Source: a virus
Length of the DNA stretch: 64,000 nt
Virus record (IMG/VR): IMGVR_UViG_3300024352_000023
Span: 19,146 to 83,145 of that record
Reading direction: 5' to 3' (one strand)
Of this stretch, positions 23,872-31,583 are shown one piece after another; the stretch's first letter is position 1, and every line of letters starts with the position of its first letter. Under the pieces are notes generated by a model. It did not search any database. It was not told the origin of the DNA and saw only the letters and a list, made by a program, of their open reading frames with translations. Both the position numbers and the translations under genes were made by a program.

Positions 23872-25182
23872 TCAGCGAGAAACTTCTTCCCAATCCAATG
23901 CTGAGAAGACAGTATCACCATCTGATTTAGAGGCAACAGCAAAGATCAGTTCTGTTGGTGTACCTGTAAAAGAATCCCGTTCCAGCTGGTACTTAAACAG
24001 TTGATCAGTCGTCAGCTCTAATACGTTTTGGCCTTGTGTATTGGCGGAGATAAAACCTGCAGCTAGTGTGTTACCACCGGAGATGGAGACACCGCTGAGG
24101 TTGTATTCCACAGGAGAGTTCGTGCCAGCACTGGTCCACGTACCACCAGACACGGTACCGCCTTGGATAACCTTCCAGTTAAAGACAGCGTTGTTCCCTT
24201 GTCCAAGCATGCTTAACGCATTAGGAATGACAACAGCATCAAGACGTGTGGACTTCAGGCGGATGGCCGCCGCTGGATAGAACACACCACTGTTGGTGCA
24301 AACACGTGGCGAGTTAAGTGCGTTGGATGCAGAGTTGGCATCCCCACGAACTTGATACCCACCTTCTGAGATGACGGTGGAGCAGATTTGCTTGAGGGTA
24401 CCGCTTGCGCTGAGGGTATTCAGTGCCTCAATTTCGTAACGTGCCGGCAGAGTTGCTGTTGTGATGTAGGTACCAGGAACGATGTTGGCGTGGTGGAATG
24501 AATGGCAAAGGATGAATTGACCGTTGATCACAAAGCCAGTGCGGACGGTGCCGACACCAAGCCATTCGATATCAGCCCAGAAGATTTGAGACTTGGTTGG
24601 ATCCAGAGTGATCTTGGATTCACCACTACCGTTGAGCTTGTCACCATTCCAGCTGGACTGAGGGATGATGGTTTCAGTAACGGTGCCACTGACAGAGGAG
24701 CGTTCAACGATGGAATAGGTATCACCCGACTGCTGGAAGTAAATGCCATTGCCGCTGCTGAAGTAACCAGCCCGTTGCCGCAGGTTGGTTTGACCAGAGG
24801 ACATGACAAAGGTGTTCATGATCAGCAGGGATTTACCTGGCTGATACGGGAACACACGATTGGTTTCACGGTAGACCTTGGAACCCGATACGGTTCCAAC
24901 ACTCATGTTGACCAGGCCTTCGTTGCTGCTAAAGGTGACGGTACCGCTGGTGCCTGTGGATGTAGCCCAGTGGCCATTAACGCTATAGCGATGGCTGGAA
25001 TCAAAGAGTGTGAGTGGATTAGAGACGCGTAAACGTCCAAAGGCATCACCAGCTGTAGTCGCTGGTTGCATATAAACAGTATTGCCGCTTGCTGTAGTGA
25101 CCTCCAGTGGTTGCCCACTGCAGGTCTGAACTTTAACAACTTCGTATAAAAGGGGTTCCCCTGACTCTCTATAGATGGGCAT
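23872..25182 (-). CDS. Virion structural protein (DAFGRLRVS-type)
   Basis: 436 residues. Near residue 45 it has AGDAFGRLRVSNPLTLFDSS, a signature I associate with phage virion proteins, followed by a large beta-rich body with Ser/Gly/Thr-rich strands (YSVNGHWATS, GNGIYFQQSGDTYSIVERSS, WADIEWLGVG). A late CHSFHHANIVPG segment and a final LDWEEVSR close it. It may be an appendage or capsid decoration. It is oddly located, on the minus strand beside the Dps-like gene. Confidence 0.65.
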   Translation of the reverse strand: MPIYRESGEPLLYEVVKVQTCSGQPLEVTTASGNTVYMQPATTAGDAFGRLRVSNPLTLFDSSHRYSVNGHWATSTGTSGTVTFSSNEGLVNMSVGTVSGSKVYRETNRVFPYQPGKSLLIMNTFVMSSGQTNLRQRAGYFSSGNGIYFQQSGDTYSIVERSSVSGTVTETIIPQSSWNGDKLNGSGESKITLDPTKSQIFWADIEWLGVGTVRTGFVINGQFILCHSFHHANIVPGTYITTATLPARYEIEALNTLSASGTLKQICSTVISEGGYQVRGDANSASNALNSPRVCTNSGVFYPAAAIRLKSTRLDAVVIPNALSMLGQGNNAVFNWKVIQGGTVSGGTWTSAGTNSPVEYNLSGVSISGGNTLAAGFISANTQGQNVLELTTDQLFKYQLERDSFTGTPTELIFAVASKSDGDTVFSALDWEEVSR

Positions 25183-25185
25183 GAT

Positions 25186-25422
25186 TTATAGATCGTTTCT
25201 TTTTATTATCTCAGCCCTCCATTTTGCACGCAGGTGACCGTAGTCCCTTGGCTCTGTTACAGGGACATTATCAGCTTCGCAGATATCACAAGTTCCGTTG
25301 TGATAAGTAGCGCAATGATGAGGCGGACCAATGTAATACCCTTTTTTGTACCAGTTACCGTAGCTTGCTCCACAGTCATGGCAGATCTTTGTGGGGTAGT
25401 TGTCGTTATTGTACCGAGACAT
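25186..25422 (-). CDS. Small zinc-ribbon protein
   Basis: 78 residues from MSRYNNDNYPTKICHDCGAS; an upstream in-frame ATG exists but overlaps the previous gene further. CHDCG and CDICEAD give two CxxC pairs about 30 residues apart with His between (PPHHCATYH), indicating a zinc-binding fold. DNA, RNA or protein binding is possible. It is directly upstream of the structural protein gene. Confidence 0.6.
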   Translation of the reverse strand: MSRYNNDNYPTKICHDCGASYGNWYKKGYYIGPPHHCATYHNGTCDICEADNVPVTEPRDYGHLRAKWRAEIIKRNDL

Positions 25423-25663
25423 CTTTCTTGATAAGGTCAAGGAGTGTTTTAGCTTTGTCGTACTCTTTCTTGCAATGCTCGTAGTTATCTTCTAGTGCTG
25501 TGATTAAACACTGATAGATCTGATCTGGCGTTAATTCACCAGCTGCTTCAACGATTGTGTCGCCAAAGCTATCAGTTGTTTTCTTGATTGGGTCATAGCT
25601 GTTGGCATTAAACCAAGTTTGCCATTCATTGATGGCATCAATAGGTTCGTGAGGATGTTCCAT
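25406..25663 (-). CDS. Small helical hypothetical protein
   Basis: 85 residues from MEHPHEPIDAINEWQTWFNA; the longer frame begins with a poorer segment. The second half is a charged helix (YQCLITALEDNYEHCKKEYD, KAKTLLDLIKKDV), with coiled-coil character. It overlaps the zinc-ribbon gene by 17 bases. Function unknown. Confidence 0.55.
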   Translation of the reverse strand: MEHPHEPIDAINEWQTWFNANSYDPIKKTTDSFGDTIVEAAGELTPDQIYQCLITALEDNYEHCKKEYDKAKTLLDLIKKDVSVQ

Positions 25664-25725
25664 AGTACAAAGGACGCACCACCAGGGTGGCACGTCCAGT
25701 AAGTTTTGTTAGTTCAATGTAAGCA

Positions 25726-25995
25726 TTAAGCAACAATTTCTACAGGTTCAGTGACAGCCTGTAGCTTTCCTTCTTCATATTGGCGTACGGCATCCAACAT
25801 TTCGAAGTAACGATCCCGCATGATAGGACCTGCTTCACGGATGCAGAACTCTTGCCACAAACCGGTATAGAGTCCGACAATACCAGGGCCTGCATTGGCA
25901 CGACCAGAGCATTGATACATGTGCTCCATGAAGTCAGCTTTACGTTGCTCGGCGTTTACATCCCAGCCGGCAAGATAGTCAGTGTTCATGGTCAT
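25726..25995 (-). CDS. Small conserved-looking hypothetical protein
   Basis: 89 residues. MNTDYLAGWDVNAEQRKADF, then MEHMYQCSGRANAGPGIV, GLYTGLWQEFCIREAG and a helical EMLDAVRQYEEGK segment. The composition is well ordered and unlike a chance frame; the family is not recognised. Start codon overlaps the upstream gene's stop (TGATG). Confidence 0.6.
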   Translation of the reverse strand: MTMNTDYLAGWDVNAEQRKADFMEHMYQCSGRANAGPGIVGLYTGLWQEFCIREAGPIMRDRYFEMLDAVRQYEEGKLQAVTEPVEIVA

Positions 25996-26189
25996 CAGTC
26001 GTCAGTTGCAATGGCGGTACAAGAAGTATAGACACCAGTGACCTGGTCCAGCTCAAAGAGAAGGTCATGCAATTCATCTTGCAGCGACTCAGCTATTTCT
26101 TCTGCCGTTTTGCCGCTGAAAGAATTGTATGTAACTTCAACGTCAACTGCAAATGACACAGTTAACTTAGGGACCGGTACAGTTTCCAT
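25995..26189 (-). CDS. Small hypothetical protein
   Basis: 64 residues. A beta-like N-terminus (VPKLTVSFAVDVEVTYNSFS) is followed by an acidic helix (TAEEIAESLQDELHDLLFEL) and a hydrophobic end. Coupled by TGATG overlap to the next gene. Function unknown. Confidence 0.55.
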   Translation of the reverse strand: METVPVPKLTVSFAVDVEVTYNSFSGKTAEEIAESLQDELHDLLFELDQVTGVYTSCTAIATDD

Positions 26190-26224
26190 CCTTTGGATGT
26201 ATGGCGTATTAACTGTAGCAGTAT

Positions 26225-26632
26225 TTAGAAGAGAGTTCCGAAGTCAAAGTTACCCATATAACGACCAGCCAATGCTTGATTTGTAAAGATATCTGCAGCT
26301 TGGTTGGCAGTATTCAAGAACCCGCTACCTGTATAACCAAGCAGGTTACTAAGGCTTAAGTCATTAACACCAGGACGCCGTGGCCGCAACTCAGAAAGCT
26401 TACGGGCATAGCCACTTTCCCTTAGTGCGTTAACCAGTTCCCGTGCTTGGCCTGAAACGTCTTGTGCTTCTGTGATGTCACCACGACGACGGCTATTCTT
26501 TAGACGATACAGCGCTGTCTGTGCCACAGGACTGCTTTGATCCCATGCACCAGTGCTGCCAAGGGAACCTAAGGAATTCCAGGTTGATTCAGGGTTGCTA
26601 TAGCTTCTAGCAAGTTGGCCTGCGTAGCCCAT
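26225..26632 (-). CDS. Hypothetical protein, possibly virion-associated
   Basis: 135 residues. Ser/Gly-rich N-terminus (MGYAGQLARSYSNPESTWNS), basic centre (RLKNSRRRGDITEAQ, KLSELRPRRPGVND) and a C-terminus QALAGRYMGNFDFGTLF. The LAGRY motif recurs in two late proteins (at 52032 and 52590), hinting at a shared virion role. No family recognised. Confidence 0.5.
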   Translation of the reverse strand: MGYAGQLARSYSNPESTWNSLGSLGSTGAWDQSSPVAQTALYRLKNSRRRGDITEAQDVSGQARELVNALRESGYARKLSELRPRRPGVNDLSLSNLLGYTGSGFLNTANQAADIFTNQALAGRYMGNFDFGTLF

Positions 26633-26633
26633 C

Positions 26634-26897
26634 TCAGTTACCTAACAGACGCTCGAGCGAATGTGCTTGGTGTTGCTGGTAGTAACCAAGCCGTTCTTGA
26701 ATCAAGTTGTAGTAGTTGATTGCAGCATCAACCATTTCTTCTGCATCCATTGAGGACGCAAGGTTTTCATTGGCAAGCATGGATGCCGTCAAGATGACGA
26801 CACCATGTTCCATTTTGGAACCAATGGTTGCAGACAATGGAGTCCCATCATTGGTAAAACCAGCGATCAACTTGTTCAGCACTGGATCACCGCCCAT
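26634..26897 (-). CDS. Small hypothetical protein
   Basis: 87 residues, helical, with MEHGVVILTASMLANENLAS and INYYNLIQERLGYYQQHQAH. It ends one base before the next gene starts. No function can be assigned. Confidence 0.55.
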   Translation of the reverse strand: MGGDPVLNKLIAGFTNDGTPLSATIGSKMEHGVVILTASMLANENLASSMDAEEMVDAAINYYNLIQERLGYYQQHQAHSLERLLGN

Positions 26898-26932
26898 GGG
26901 ACTCCTGTCGTATCTACCTATTGTATTGCAGT

Positions 26933-27157
26933 TTATTTAGCTACTTTCTCACGTTGCAGCCAATACCAATAGGCATGGGATGCATTCTGATGAAAGCGTT
27001 TACCCACCAGTAGTTTGAGCTTCTTTTGCTCTAGTTCATCAAGGCGTCCTTCGTTGTAAGGAAGAACTTCATTGCCATCGGCAAGCATGTTGATCTCAAG
27101 AGCATTCATCTCCAGTTGGAGGTTGAAGTCTTCGATGGCATGCTCATGGCAATTCAT
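26933..27157 (-). CDS. Small helical hypothetical protein downstream of Gp157-like gene
   Basis: 74 residues from MNCHEHAIEDFNLQLEMNAL; the frame is open further upstream but that part overlaps the Gp157-like gene. Helices include RLDELEQKKLKLLVGKRFHQ and a Trp/Tyr-rich SHAYWYWLQREKVAK end. Function unknown. Confidence 0.55.
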   Translation of the reverse strand: MNCHEHAIEDFNLQLEMNALEINMLADGNEVLPYNEGRLDELEQKKLKLLVGKRFHQNASHAYWYWLQREKVAK

Positions 27158-27179
27158 CTTGATGCGTGCATCTTCCCCA

Positions 27180-27893
27180 TCAGTCGGCGGCGTCAATTTC
27201 AGGTAGAAGCTCTCCTGGATACTCGGATGCAGCCAAGTCCATTCCTTTACGGTCGAAGACTCGTGTGGAACGTACGCTGTAGTCTTGTTTGACTTGGACT
27301 CCAGCTGGTAATTGTTTACCCGTTTGATAGGCGTCACGGATTGCATCGAGGTTAGGGAGGACTTTAGTGGTTGATTTGGGTTCGATTCTCTCATCGAGAA
27401 TGTCTCCTGAGAGTGATCGTAATACAACTCGCTTGGTTGTGGTGACTGTTTCTTCAACGCAATAAAGTTCTCTTTCTTTAGTGTGCCAAAACTCCGGGTC
27501 CGTGGAGATTTCGACTGTGAGTTCCTTCTTTTTAACAAGGGTGAACTGGTAGTTACGACCGGTGATCTTGTTCGAATCCTGGGGCAGAACCCGACGTAAA
27601 TAACTTAGCAAGCCTTTGAGGGACCGCAGTTGGGATTCGTGGTGACGCTTGGCTTGCGTGATGAGATCCCCTTCTTTTTTGATCCGCTCCAACGCATCTT
27701 CATGCGCTGCCATTGCGTAGTAGATGCGATCAATCTTCTCTGAACGGAGGAGGGCACAAGCTTCCAGCTCAGCTTTTGCCAGCTCTTGGGATTCAGGAGT
27801 GAGAAGAGGCAGAGACTTTTCGAGAGCAGCATAGTGCTCGTAAAGCTTAAGGATATTGAGATCCTTGAGTTTAGTCTGTGTGATTTGAGTCAT
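27180..27893 (-). CDS. Siphovirus Gp157-like protein
   Basis: 237 residues. A long N-terminal helical region (EKSLPLLTPESQELAKAELE; AHEDALERIKKEGDLITQAK; LKGLLSYLRRVLPQ) followed by NKITGRNYQFTLVKKKELTV is the pattern of Gp157-type phage proteins. Streptococcal Gp157 has been linked to phage resistance, but its role in replication is unclear. The C-terminal 80 residues (PNLDAIRDAYQTGKQLPAGV...) match the family's conserved end. Confidence 0.75.
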   Translation of the reverse strand: MTQITQTKLKDLNILKLYEHYAALEKSLPLLTPESQELAKAELEACALLRSEKIDRIYYAMAAHEDALERIKKEGDLITQAKRHHESQLRSLKGLLSYLRRVLPQDSNKITGRNYQFTLVKKKELTVEISTDPEFWHTKERELYCVEETVTTTKRVVLRSLSGDILDERIEPKSTTKVLPNLDAIRDAYQTGKQLPAGVQVKQDYSVRSTRVFDRKGMDLAASEYPGELLPEIDAAD

Positions 27894-27896
27894 GGC

Positions 27897-28010
27897 TCAG
27901 TTGAATTGAGTTTGAACTTTGTTGATTAAATAGGTCACCAGCATGCCTGCTGCTGCCCAAAGAAGATCTTTCATCACCGGAAGTACGGCGGCAAACAAGG
28001 ATTCGAACAT
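27897..28010 (-). CDS. Very small single-span membrane protein
   Basis: 37 residues starting MFESLFAAVLPVMKDLLWAA, with a span at about 10-30 and a polar end (NKVQTQFN). The start is adjoined by TCAACTC and has no Shine-Dalgarno sequence. A pseudoknot element ends 18 nt upstream of the ATG. Possible pinholin, membrane regulator or host-membrane modifier; function unknown. Confidence 0.6.
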   Translation of the reverse strand: MFESLFAAVLPVMKDLLWAAAGMLVTYLINKVQTQFN

Positions 28011-28028
28011 GAGTTGAAGTGAGATGGA

Positions 28029-28056
28029 TGGTCAGTTTTACGTCATGACCAGGACG
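28029..28056 (-). promoter_or_regulatory. Leader pseudoknot element, copy 1
   Basis: In minus-strand RNA: CGUC, C, UGGUCA, U, GACG, UAAAAC, UGACCA. CGUC pairs with GACG, UGGUCA with UGACCA. Relative to other copies, two pairs of the 6-bp stem are changed on both sides. It lies 18 nt upstream of the ATG at 28010. Confidence 0.75.
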
Positions 28057-28082
28057 GCGGAGTACCACACCCGGTGGCGGAG

Positions 28083-28457
28083 TCAGTCTACCAGGTCAGT
28101 CAAGCCCTTAGTCGTGACCTTGACCAGCTCAGAGAGGTAGTCAGTAAGTGCTTCGACCTTGGCGTTGACGGATTGGATTTCCTCCATCAGCTCCTCCCTG
28201 GAGGGAGTCAAACCAAAGATGTCGTTGTCCTTCAGTGCCTCTGGGTTGTTGGCCTTTTGGTACCGGCGACAATCATCGTTGGCTGCATAAACAGCATCTG
28301 TGAACAACTCATGAGTTGCTTTTAACTCCAAGTATCCAAGATCTTCTTCATCCAAGATGGCATGTGCACGTTTGTACAACTTGGCAGTAAACCTGATGTT
28401 GTCTTCAAAGAACTCCTCGTACTGTTCAGAGGGAAGGCCGTAGGTGTCAATCGACAT
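28083..28457 (-). CDS. Hypothetical helical protein
   Basis: 124 residues from MSIDTYGLPSEQYEEFFEDN; the longer frame overlaps the next gene. Largely helical and acidic: RFTAKLYKRAHAILDEEDLG, THELFTDAVYAANDDCRRYQ, and a coiled-coil-like end (MEEIQSVNAKVEALTDYLSE). No family recognised. Confidence 0.6.
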   Translation of the reverse strand: MSIDTYGLPSEQYEEFFEDNIRFTAKLYKRAHAILDEEDLGYLELKATHELFTDAVYAANDDCRRYQKANNPEALKDNDIFGLTPSREELMEEIQSVNAKVEALTDYLSELVKVTTKGLTDLVD

Positions 28458-28662
28458 AACAATCCAAAGCTTCTCGGAGTGCATCAATCATAAAGGTTTC
28501 TTGTCCTTCTGGACCTAAGTCGGTCCACCATTGAAGATCAGGATCTTTGTCATCCCAATCAATACGGATGGTCATGGATCCATCCTCTTCATCAATGCAT
28601 TCAATCTGTAGCTTGTTGATCGAGTTCGGATTCAACGTGGCCCAAGAGGATGTTTTCTGCAT
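28447..28662 (-). CDS. Small hypothetical protein
   Basis: 71 residues if started at 28662 (MQKTSSWATL). A later ATG at 28575 has a better ribosome site (AGAGGA). NKLQIECIDEEDGSMTIRID has beta-hairpin character, followed by DPDLQWWTDLGPEGQETFM. It overlaps the preceding 55-residue gene by 62 bases, so the start is unsure. Confidence 0.5.
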   Translation of the reverse strand: MQKTSSWATLNPNSINKLQIECIDEEDGSMTIRIDWDDKDPDLQWWTDLGPEGQETFMIDALREALDCYVD

Positions 28663-28768
28663 AGGTTTCACAATCAGTTCTGATCTCTGCACCAAGTTTA
28701 ATCAGACCCCAGTAGGTATCTTCATTAACCTCAAGGTGCAGAGAATACTTACCATTTGAAAGCATCAT
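28601..28768 (-). CDS. Small hypothetical protein
   Basis: 55 residues starting MMLSNGKYSLHLEVNEDTYW (the second Met may be the start). Its ATG overlaps the TGA of the SWIM gene (ATGA). A short beta hairpin leads to a helical acidic end (CETYAENILLGHVESELDQQ). Function unknown. Confidence 0.55.
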   Translation of the reverse strand: MMLSNGKYSLHLEVNEDTYWGLIKLGAEIRTDCETYAENILLGHVESELDQQATD

Positions 28769-29709
28769 TGCTTTTTCACAGCGGCTTTGAGTTGTGGCAG
28801 AGATACACCAGGAAATGGTGTGTAACCAGCCTCCATCATATTGAAGAAAAGATCCCAGGCATGGTGCTGCGTGAACACCTCTTGTGGTTTGTACGTACGC
28901 CAGTGGGATAGAGGAGCTTGAGCACCAGACTTGGTGTGGAGCAGAACAAAGCGACCATCACTGATGTGATCCGAGGGCGGCGCATACCACCAGGCCACAC
29001 ACTTCTCAGGTGTACCGCTGGGACTGGCATTACGGGTATCAGTGCGTTTGCACAGCAGTTCCCTGTACTTGTTGAACCAAGTCAGGTGTATACACCACGG
29101 TTTAAATCCCTGGATTTCTTCTTGGAAAGCAGATAGATTTGAAAGCTGGCGTTGAAAGGACCCACATGAACAACTAGGTTCACCAAACGAGGACTGTTGT
29201 TCTTGCACATCATCCAGTTCACCGTCCATATCAAGCGGCCGATTCGGAAGCCGAAGTCCGTCAGGCGCAACCAAATGGCCCAGGTCCGTTTGGTCAGACT
29301 GAAGGAGTGCTTTGATCTTTTCGGGGTCTGATACATGTATGAACTTATCTGCCCAATGGGTTTGGAGTTTTGCATTCGAGGTTAGGTGTCCGAGTGCGTG
29401 CGTGTAGTTCCAGCCCTTAAACAATATGTAAGCATTGTTATGCCATACACTAGGGCCACGATAATTAGGGCCAAGATAAGAAAAGAAATCTTTGAGACGG
29501 TGGGTGTAAGAAGAGTAGGCAGCTTTGATTAGCTCCCGTGCGTAAGCCTGCTGACTACCATCGCGACGCACCACAACACAATCAGTATCTCGCAGATAGA
29601 TCCCAGCAATGTCGGTGTCATCAAAGTCTTGGTACGCACGGCGGATGTTCGTCCGCGTGTAGATGCACGCCTGCGCCGCGTTGAGTTCCTGGAGGATTTG
29701 CGTTGACAT
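28765..29709 (-). CDS. SWIM-type zinc-finger protein
   Basis: 314 residues. C180-x-C182 followed by C206-x-H208 fits the SWIM finger pattern CxCx(n)CxH, found in DNA- or protein-binding proteins. The N-terminal part (about 25-125) is rich in aromatic residues (FSYLGPNYRGPSVWHNNAYI), and a long C-terminal part has KCVAWWYAPPSDHISDGRFV. The SWIM call rests on spacing alone. The leader has TCAACTCAA close to the ATG and no Shine-Dalgarno sequence. Confidence 0.55.
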   Translation of the reverse strand: MSTQILQELNAAQACIYTRTNIRRAYQDFDDTDIAGIYLRDTDCVVVRRDGSQQAYARELIKAAYSSYTHRLKDFFSYLGPNYRGPSVWHNNAYILFKGWNYTHALGHLTSNAKLQTHWADKFIHVSDPEKIKALLQSDQTDLGHLVAPDGLRLPNRPLDMDGELDDVQEQQSSFGEPSCSCGSFQRQLSNLSAFQEEIQGFKPWCIHLTWFNKYRELLCKRTDTRNASPSGTPEKCVAWWYAPPSDHISDGRFVLLHTKSGAQAPLSHWRTYKPQEVFTQHHAWDLFFNMMEAGYTPFPGVSLPQLKAAVKKQ

Positions 29710-29733
29710 GATTTGAATTGGGTTGAGTTGAGA

Positions 29734-29937
29734 TCAGATGTAAAGGTCATGGTCTGGAGGAACTGACCTGTCTCTGGAACGTTCGCGAGCCATCTCGCGT
29801 GCTGCCTTACCGATACGGTATGAACCGTAGATGACAGCAGCCCATGCCACTGGTGTGGTTAGGCATGCGGCAATTGTACCAGCAACCAAAACCGTGGCGC
29901 CACCAGCAGTGATTGCAGCTTTGTCTTCAGGTTTCAT
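29734..29937 (-). CDS. Small membrane protein
   Basis: 67 residues. A 30-residue Ala/Gly/Thr-rich hydrophobic stretch (AGGATVLVAGTIAACLTTPV AWAAVIYG) forms one or two spans, followed by a basic C-terminus (REMARERSRDRS). Glycine/alanine spacing would allow helix packing. Function unknown. Confidence 0.55.
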   Translation of the reverse strand: MKPEDKAAITAGGATVLVAGTIAACLTTPVAWAAVIYGSYRIGKAAREMARERSRDRSVPPDHDLYI

Positions 29938-30015
29938 CAGTAATCCTTAATACATTTGGAAAGTGGTTGTTGAACTTAACTGTAGAAGTAAAATGTTTGT
30001 AACAACTTAATACAG

Positions 30016-30279
30016 ATGGAAGAGATTAAGTACGTACCATTAACTCAGTTCCAGATTGAACCAACACTTGATGATAAGTTTTGGCTGGAAAAAATCAAAC
30101 GATCCATACAAGAATGTGACTCTGTTAGTACCTTGAAAGAAATGGCGACCTTGCTTGCGCAGATCGCCACGAATCGTCAAGGTGTGATAAGGGGATTGAT
30201 CCAAGACATGTTCATCTTCAACAATGTTGCAGTTGAACCAAGTGATGTGACCAACCCCCAGGTTCCTGGATCAGAGTGA
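30016..30279 (+). CDS. Isolated plus-strand hypothetical protein
   Basis: 87 residues, MEEIKYVPLTQFQIEPTLDD, helical, with KIKRSIQECDSVSTLKEMAT and IATNRQGVIRGLIQDMF. It is a lone plus-strand gene in a minus-strand region, overlapping the end of the convergent gene by nine bases. Coding character looks real but it has no clear ribosome site. Confidence 0.55.
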   Translation: MEEIKYVPLTQFQIEPTLDDKFWLEKIKRSIQECDSVSTLKEMATLLAQIATNRQGVIRGLIQDMFIFNNVAVEPSDVTNPQVPGSE

Positions 30280-31287
30280 CTCGTCTTCCCCGGTGAGTTC
30301 GTTGCGTGAGGGCAGAGCCTTCACTTCAACGGCATCAGTGGTACGGGAGACGGGCAGGATCTGCACGCCATCCTTGATTCCATAGGCACCACCAAGACGC
30401 TGGGCATCTTGACGGGAGTGCTGGTTGATGTAGTCATCAAACATCTCCTGCATCTTCCAGGTGGATTCACGATCTTCATCAGGAATCGACAGGCGATTCA
30501 AGGATTCGACCGCATCATCCTGGGAGCTGTAATCAGGAATCTCGAAGGATTCGATAGCGCAGATCTCAACGTTGTTAGCACCACGCATCTCATTAGCGAG
30601 GACGGGAGCAAACACCGTGGTGGCATAGAACTTCTCGTTGAATGCCAGAGGCACTTCAGAGTCCAGTGCTTTGCTCAGGCACTTGGACATTTCCTTCTCG
30701 TACAGCTTGACCTTGTCCGATACGTCGGTGCCGTTGAGACCCTTAAGAGTAAGGACCATCGGGATCTTGTGAGCACGCTTGTTGTCCTGGGTCAGGATGT
30801 AGACCAGATACTTGGTGCGCACGCTGTACTTGCGCTTGTACATCTCACCTTTGCTGTTGGCCAGATCAGCGGCCACCTTGTCGTTGTCAAACATGGCTTT
30901 GACATCGGGATCTTCAAAGGTGCCAATCGTCTGGCGCATCCCAGTGGTTTCTTCCACCATCAGTGGAGAACGCAACAGGATCTGAACGCGGGGTTCAGTG
31001 AAGTTGAGACCTTCCTCGATGGAAGTGTTGGGTGCCATGCCAAAGGTTTGCTTGTAATCCCAGATGACAGAACCTTTGGTGAACTGATCTTCTGTTGCAG
31101 TCCAACCGCAGGTATCAAGATCGGACTTACGGACAAACCAACCGCGTACTTTGGATTTGTTTAGAGGTTGAATGGTGACAAGATTCTGGTAACCAGAAAC
31201 AAATTCTTTGGACTGAAACATCCGGAAGGAGTCGAGTCCACGGGTTGCAAGCGCAGCAGTTTTCTTGGTGGTCATGGAAGAAGTCAT
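30271..31287 (-). CDS. Hypothetical conserved protein, DUF5895-like
   Basis: 338 residues from MTSSMTTKKTAALATRGLDS. The frame is open 18 codons further, but that part translates a pseudoknot leader, so the internal ATG is preferred. A beta-rich middle (SPLMVEETTGMRQTIGTFED, YKRKYSVRTKYLVYILTQDN) and long C-terminal segment recall DUF5895-type proteins of cyanobacteria and their phages, as far as I remember. A DNA-binding or recombination role is possible given the next genes (SSB, polymerase). Confidence 0.55.
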   Translation of the reverse strand: MTSSMTTKKTAALATRGLDSFRMFQSKEFVSGYQNLVTIQPLNKSKVRGWFVRKSDLDTCGWTATEDQFTKGSVIWDYKQTFGMAPNTSIEEGLNFTEPRVQILLRSPLMVEETTGMRQTIGTFEDPDVKAMFDNDKVAADLANSKGEMYKRKYSVRTKYLVYILTQDNKRAHKIPMVLTLKGLNGTDVSDKVKLYEKEMSKCLSKALDSEVPLAFNEKFYATTVFAPVLANEMRGANNVEICAIESFEIPDYSSQDDAVESLNRLSIPDEDRESTWKMQEMFDDYINQHSRQDAQRLGGAYGIKDGVQILPVSRTTDAVEVKALPSRNELTGEDESL

Positions 31288-31307
31288 GGTTGTTTCGTAG
31301 TCAGGAG

Positions 31308-31335
31308 TGAGCAGTTTAACGTCATGCTCAGGACG
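31308..31335 (-). promoter_or_regulatory. Leader pseudoknot element, copy 2
   Basis: Minus-strand RNA: CGUC, C, UGAGCA, U, GACG, UUAAAC, UGCUCA. This is the reference form of the family, with 4-bp and 6-bp stems. It lies 20 nt upstream of the ATG at 31287. Confidence 0.8.
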
Positions 31336-31340
31336 GATCA

Positions 31341-31583
31341 TCAGTCTGCTTTGGATCCACCCGCATTCATCACGTACACCTCAGTACTTAATGAATCGAA
31401 GTACATCTCAGACAGCTCCTTCATAGCTTCAAAGATGTTGCTTTCCATGTAGCCGCAACCCTTGAGGAAATCCACAAGGTGTTGCACGACATCATCAGCA
31501 ACCAGTGCTTTGAATTCGTGGAGGACTTTGGTGTTTTCGTCTTCGTAAAGCAGAGTGAATTGATCGTGAGTTGGAGTTGACAT
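31341..31583 (-). CDS. Small hypothetical protein
   Basis: 80 residues: MSTPTHDQFTLLYEDENTKV, a helical centre (VQHLVDFLKGCGYMESNIFE) and an acidic-neutral end. It starts at the end of the SSB gene (overlap by one base) and precedes a pseudoknot leader. Function unknown. Confidence 0.55.
   Translation of the reverse strand: MSTPTHDQFTLLYEDENTKVLHEFKALVADDVVQHLVDFLKGCGYMESNIFEAMKELSEMYFDSLSTEVYVMNAGGSKAD

Noticed and set aside
29743-29769. GGTCA/TGACC pair resembling a pseudoknot copy
   Set aside because: Lies inside a coding region, loop length and sequence do not match the family, and no second helix forms.
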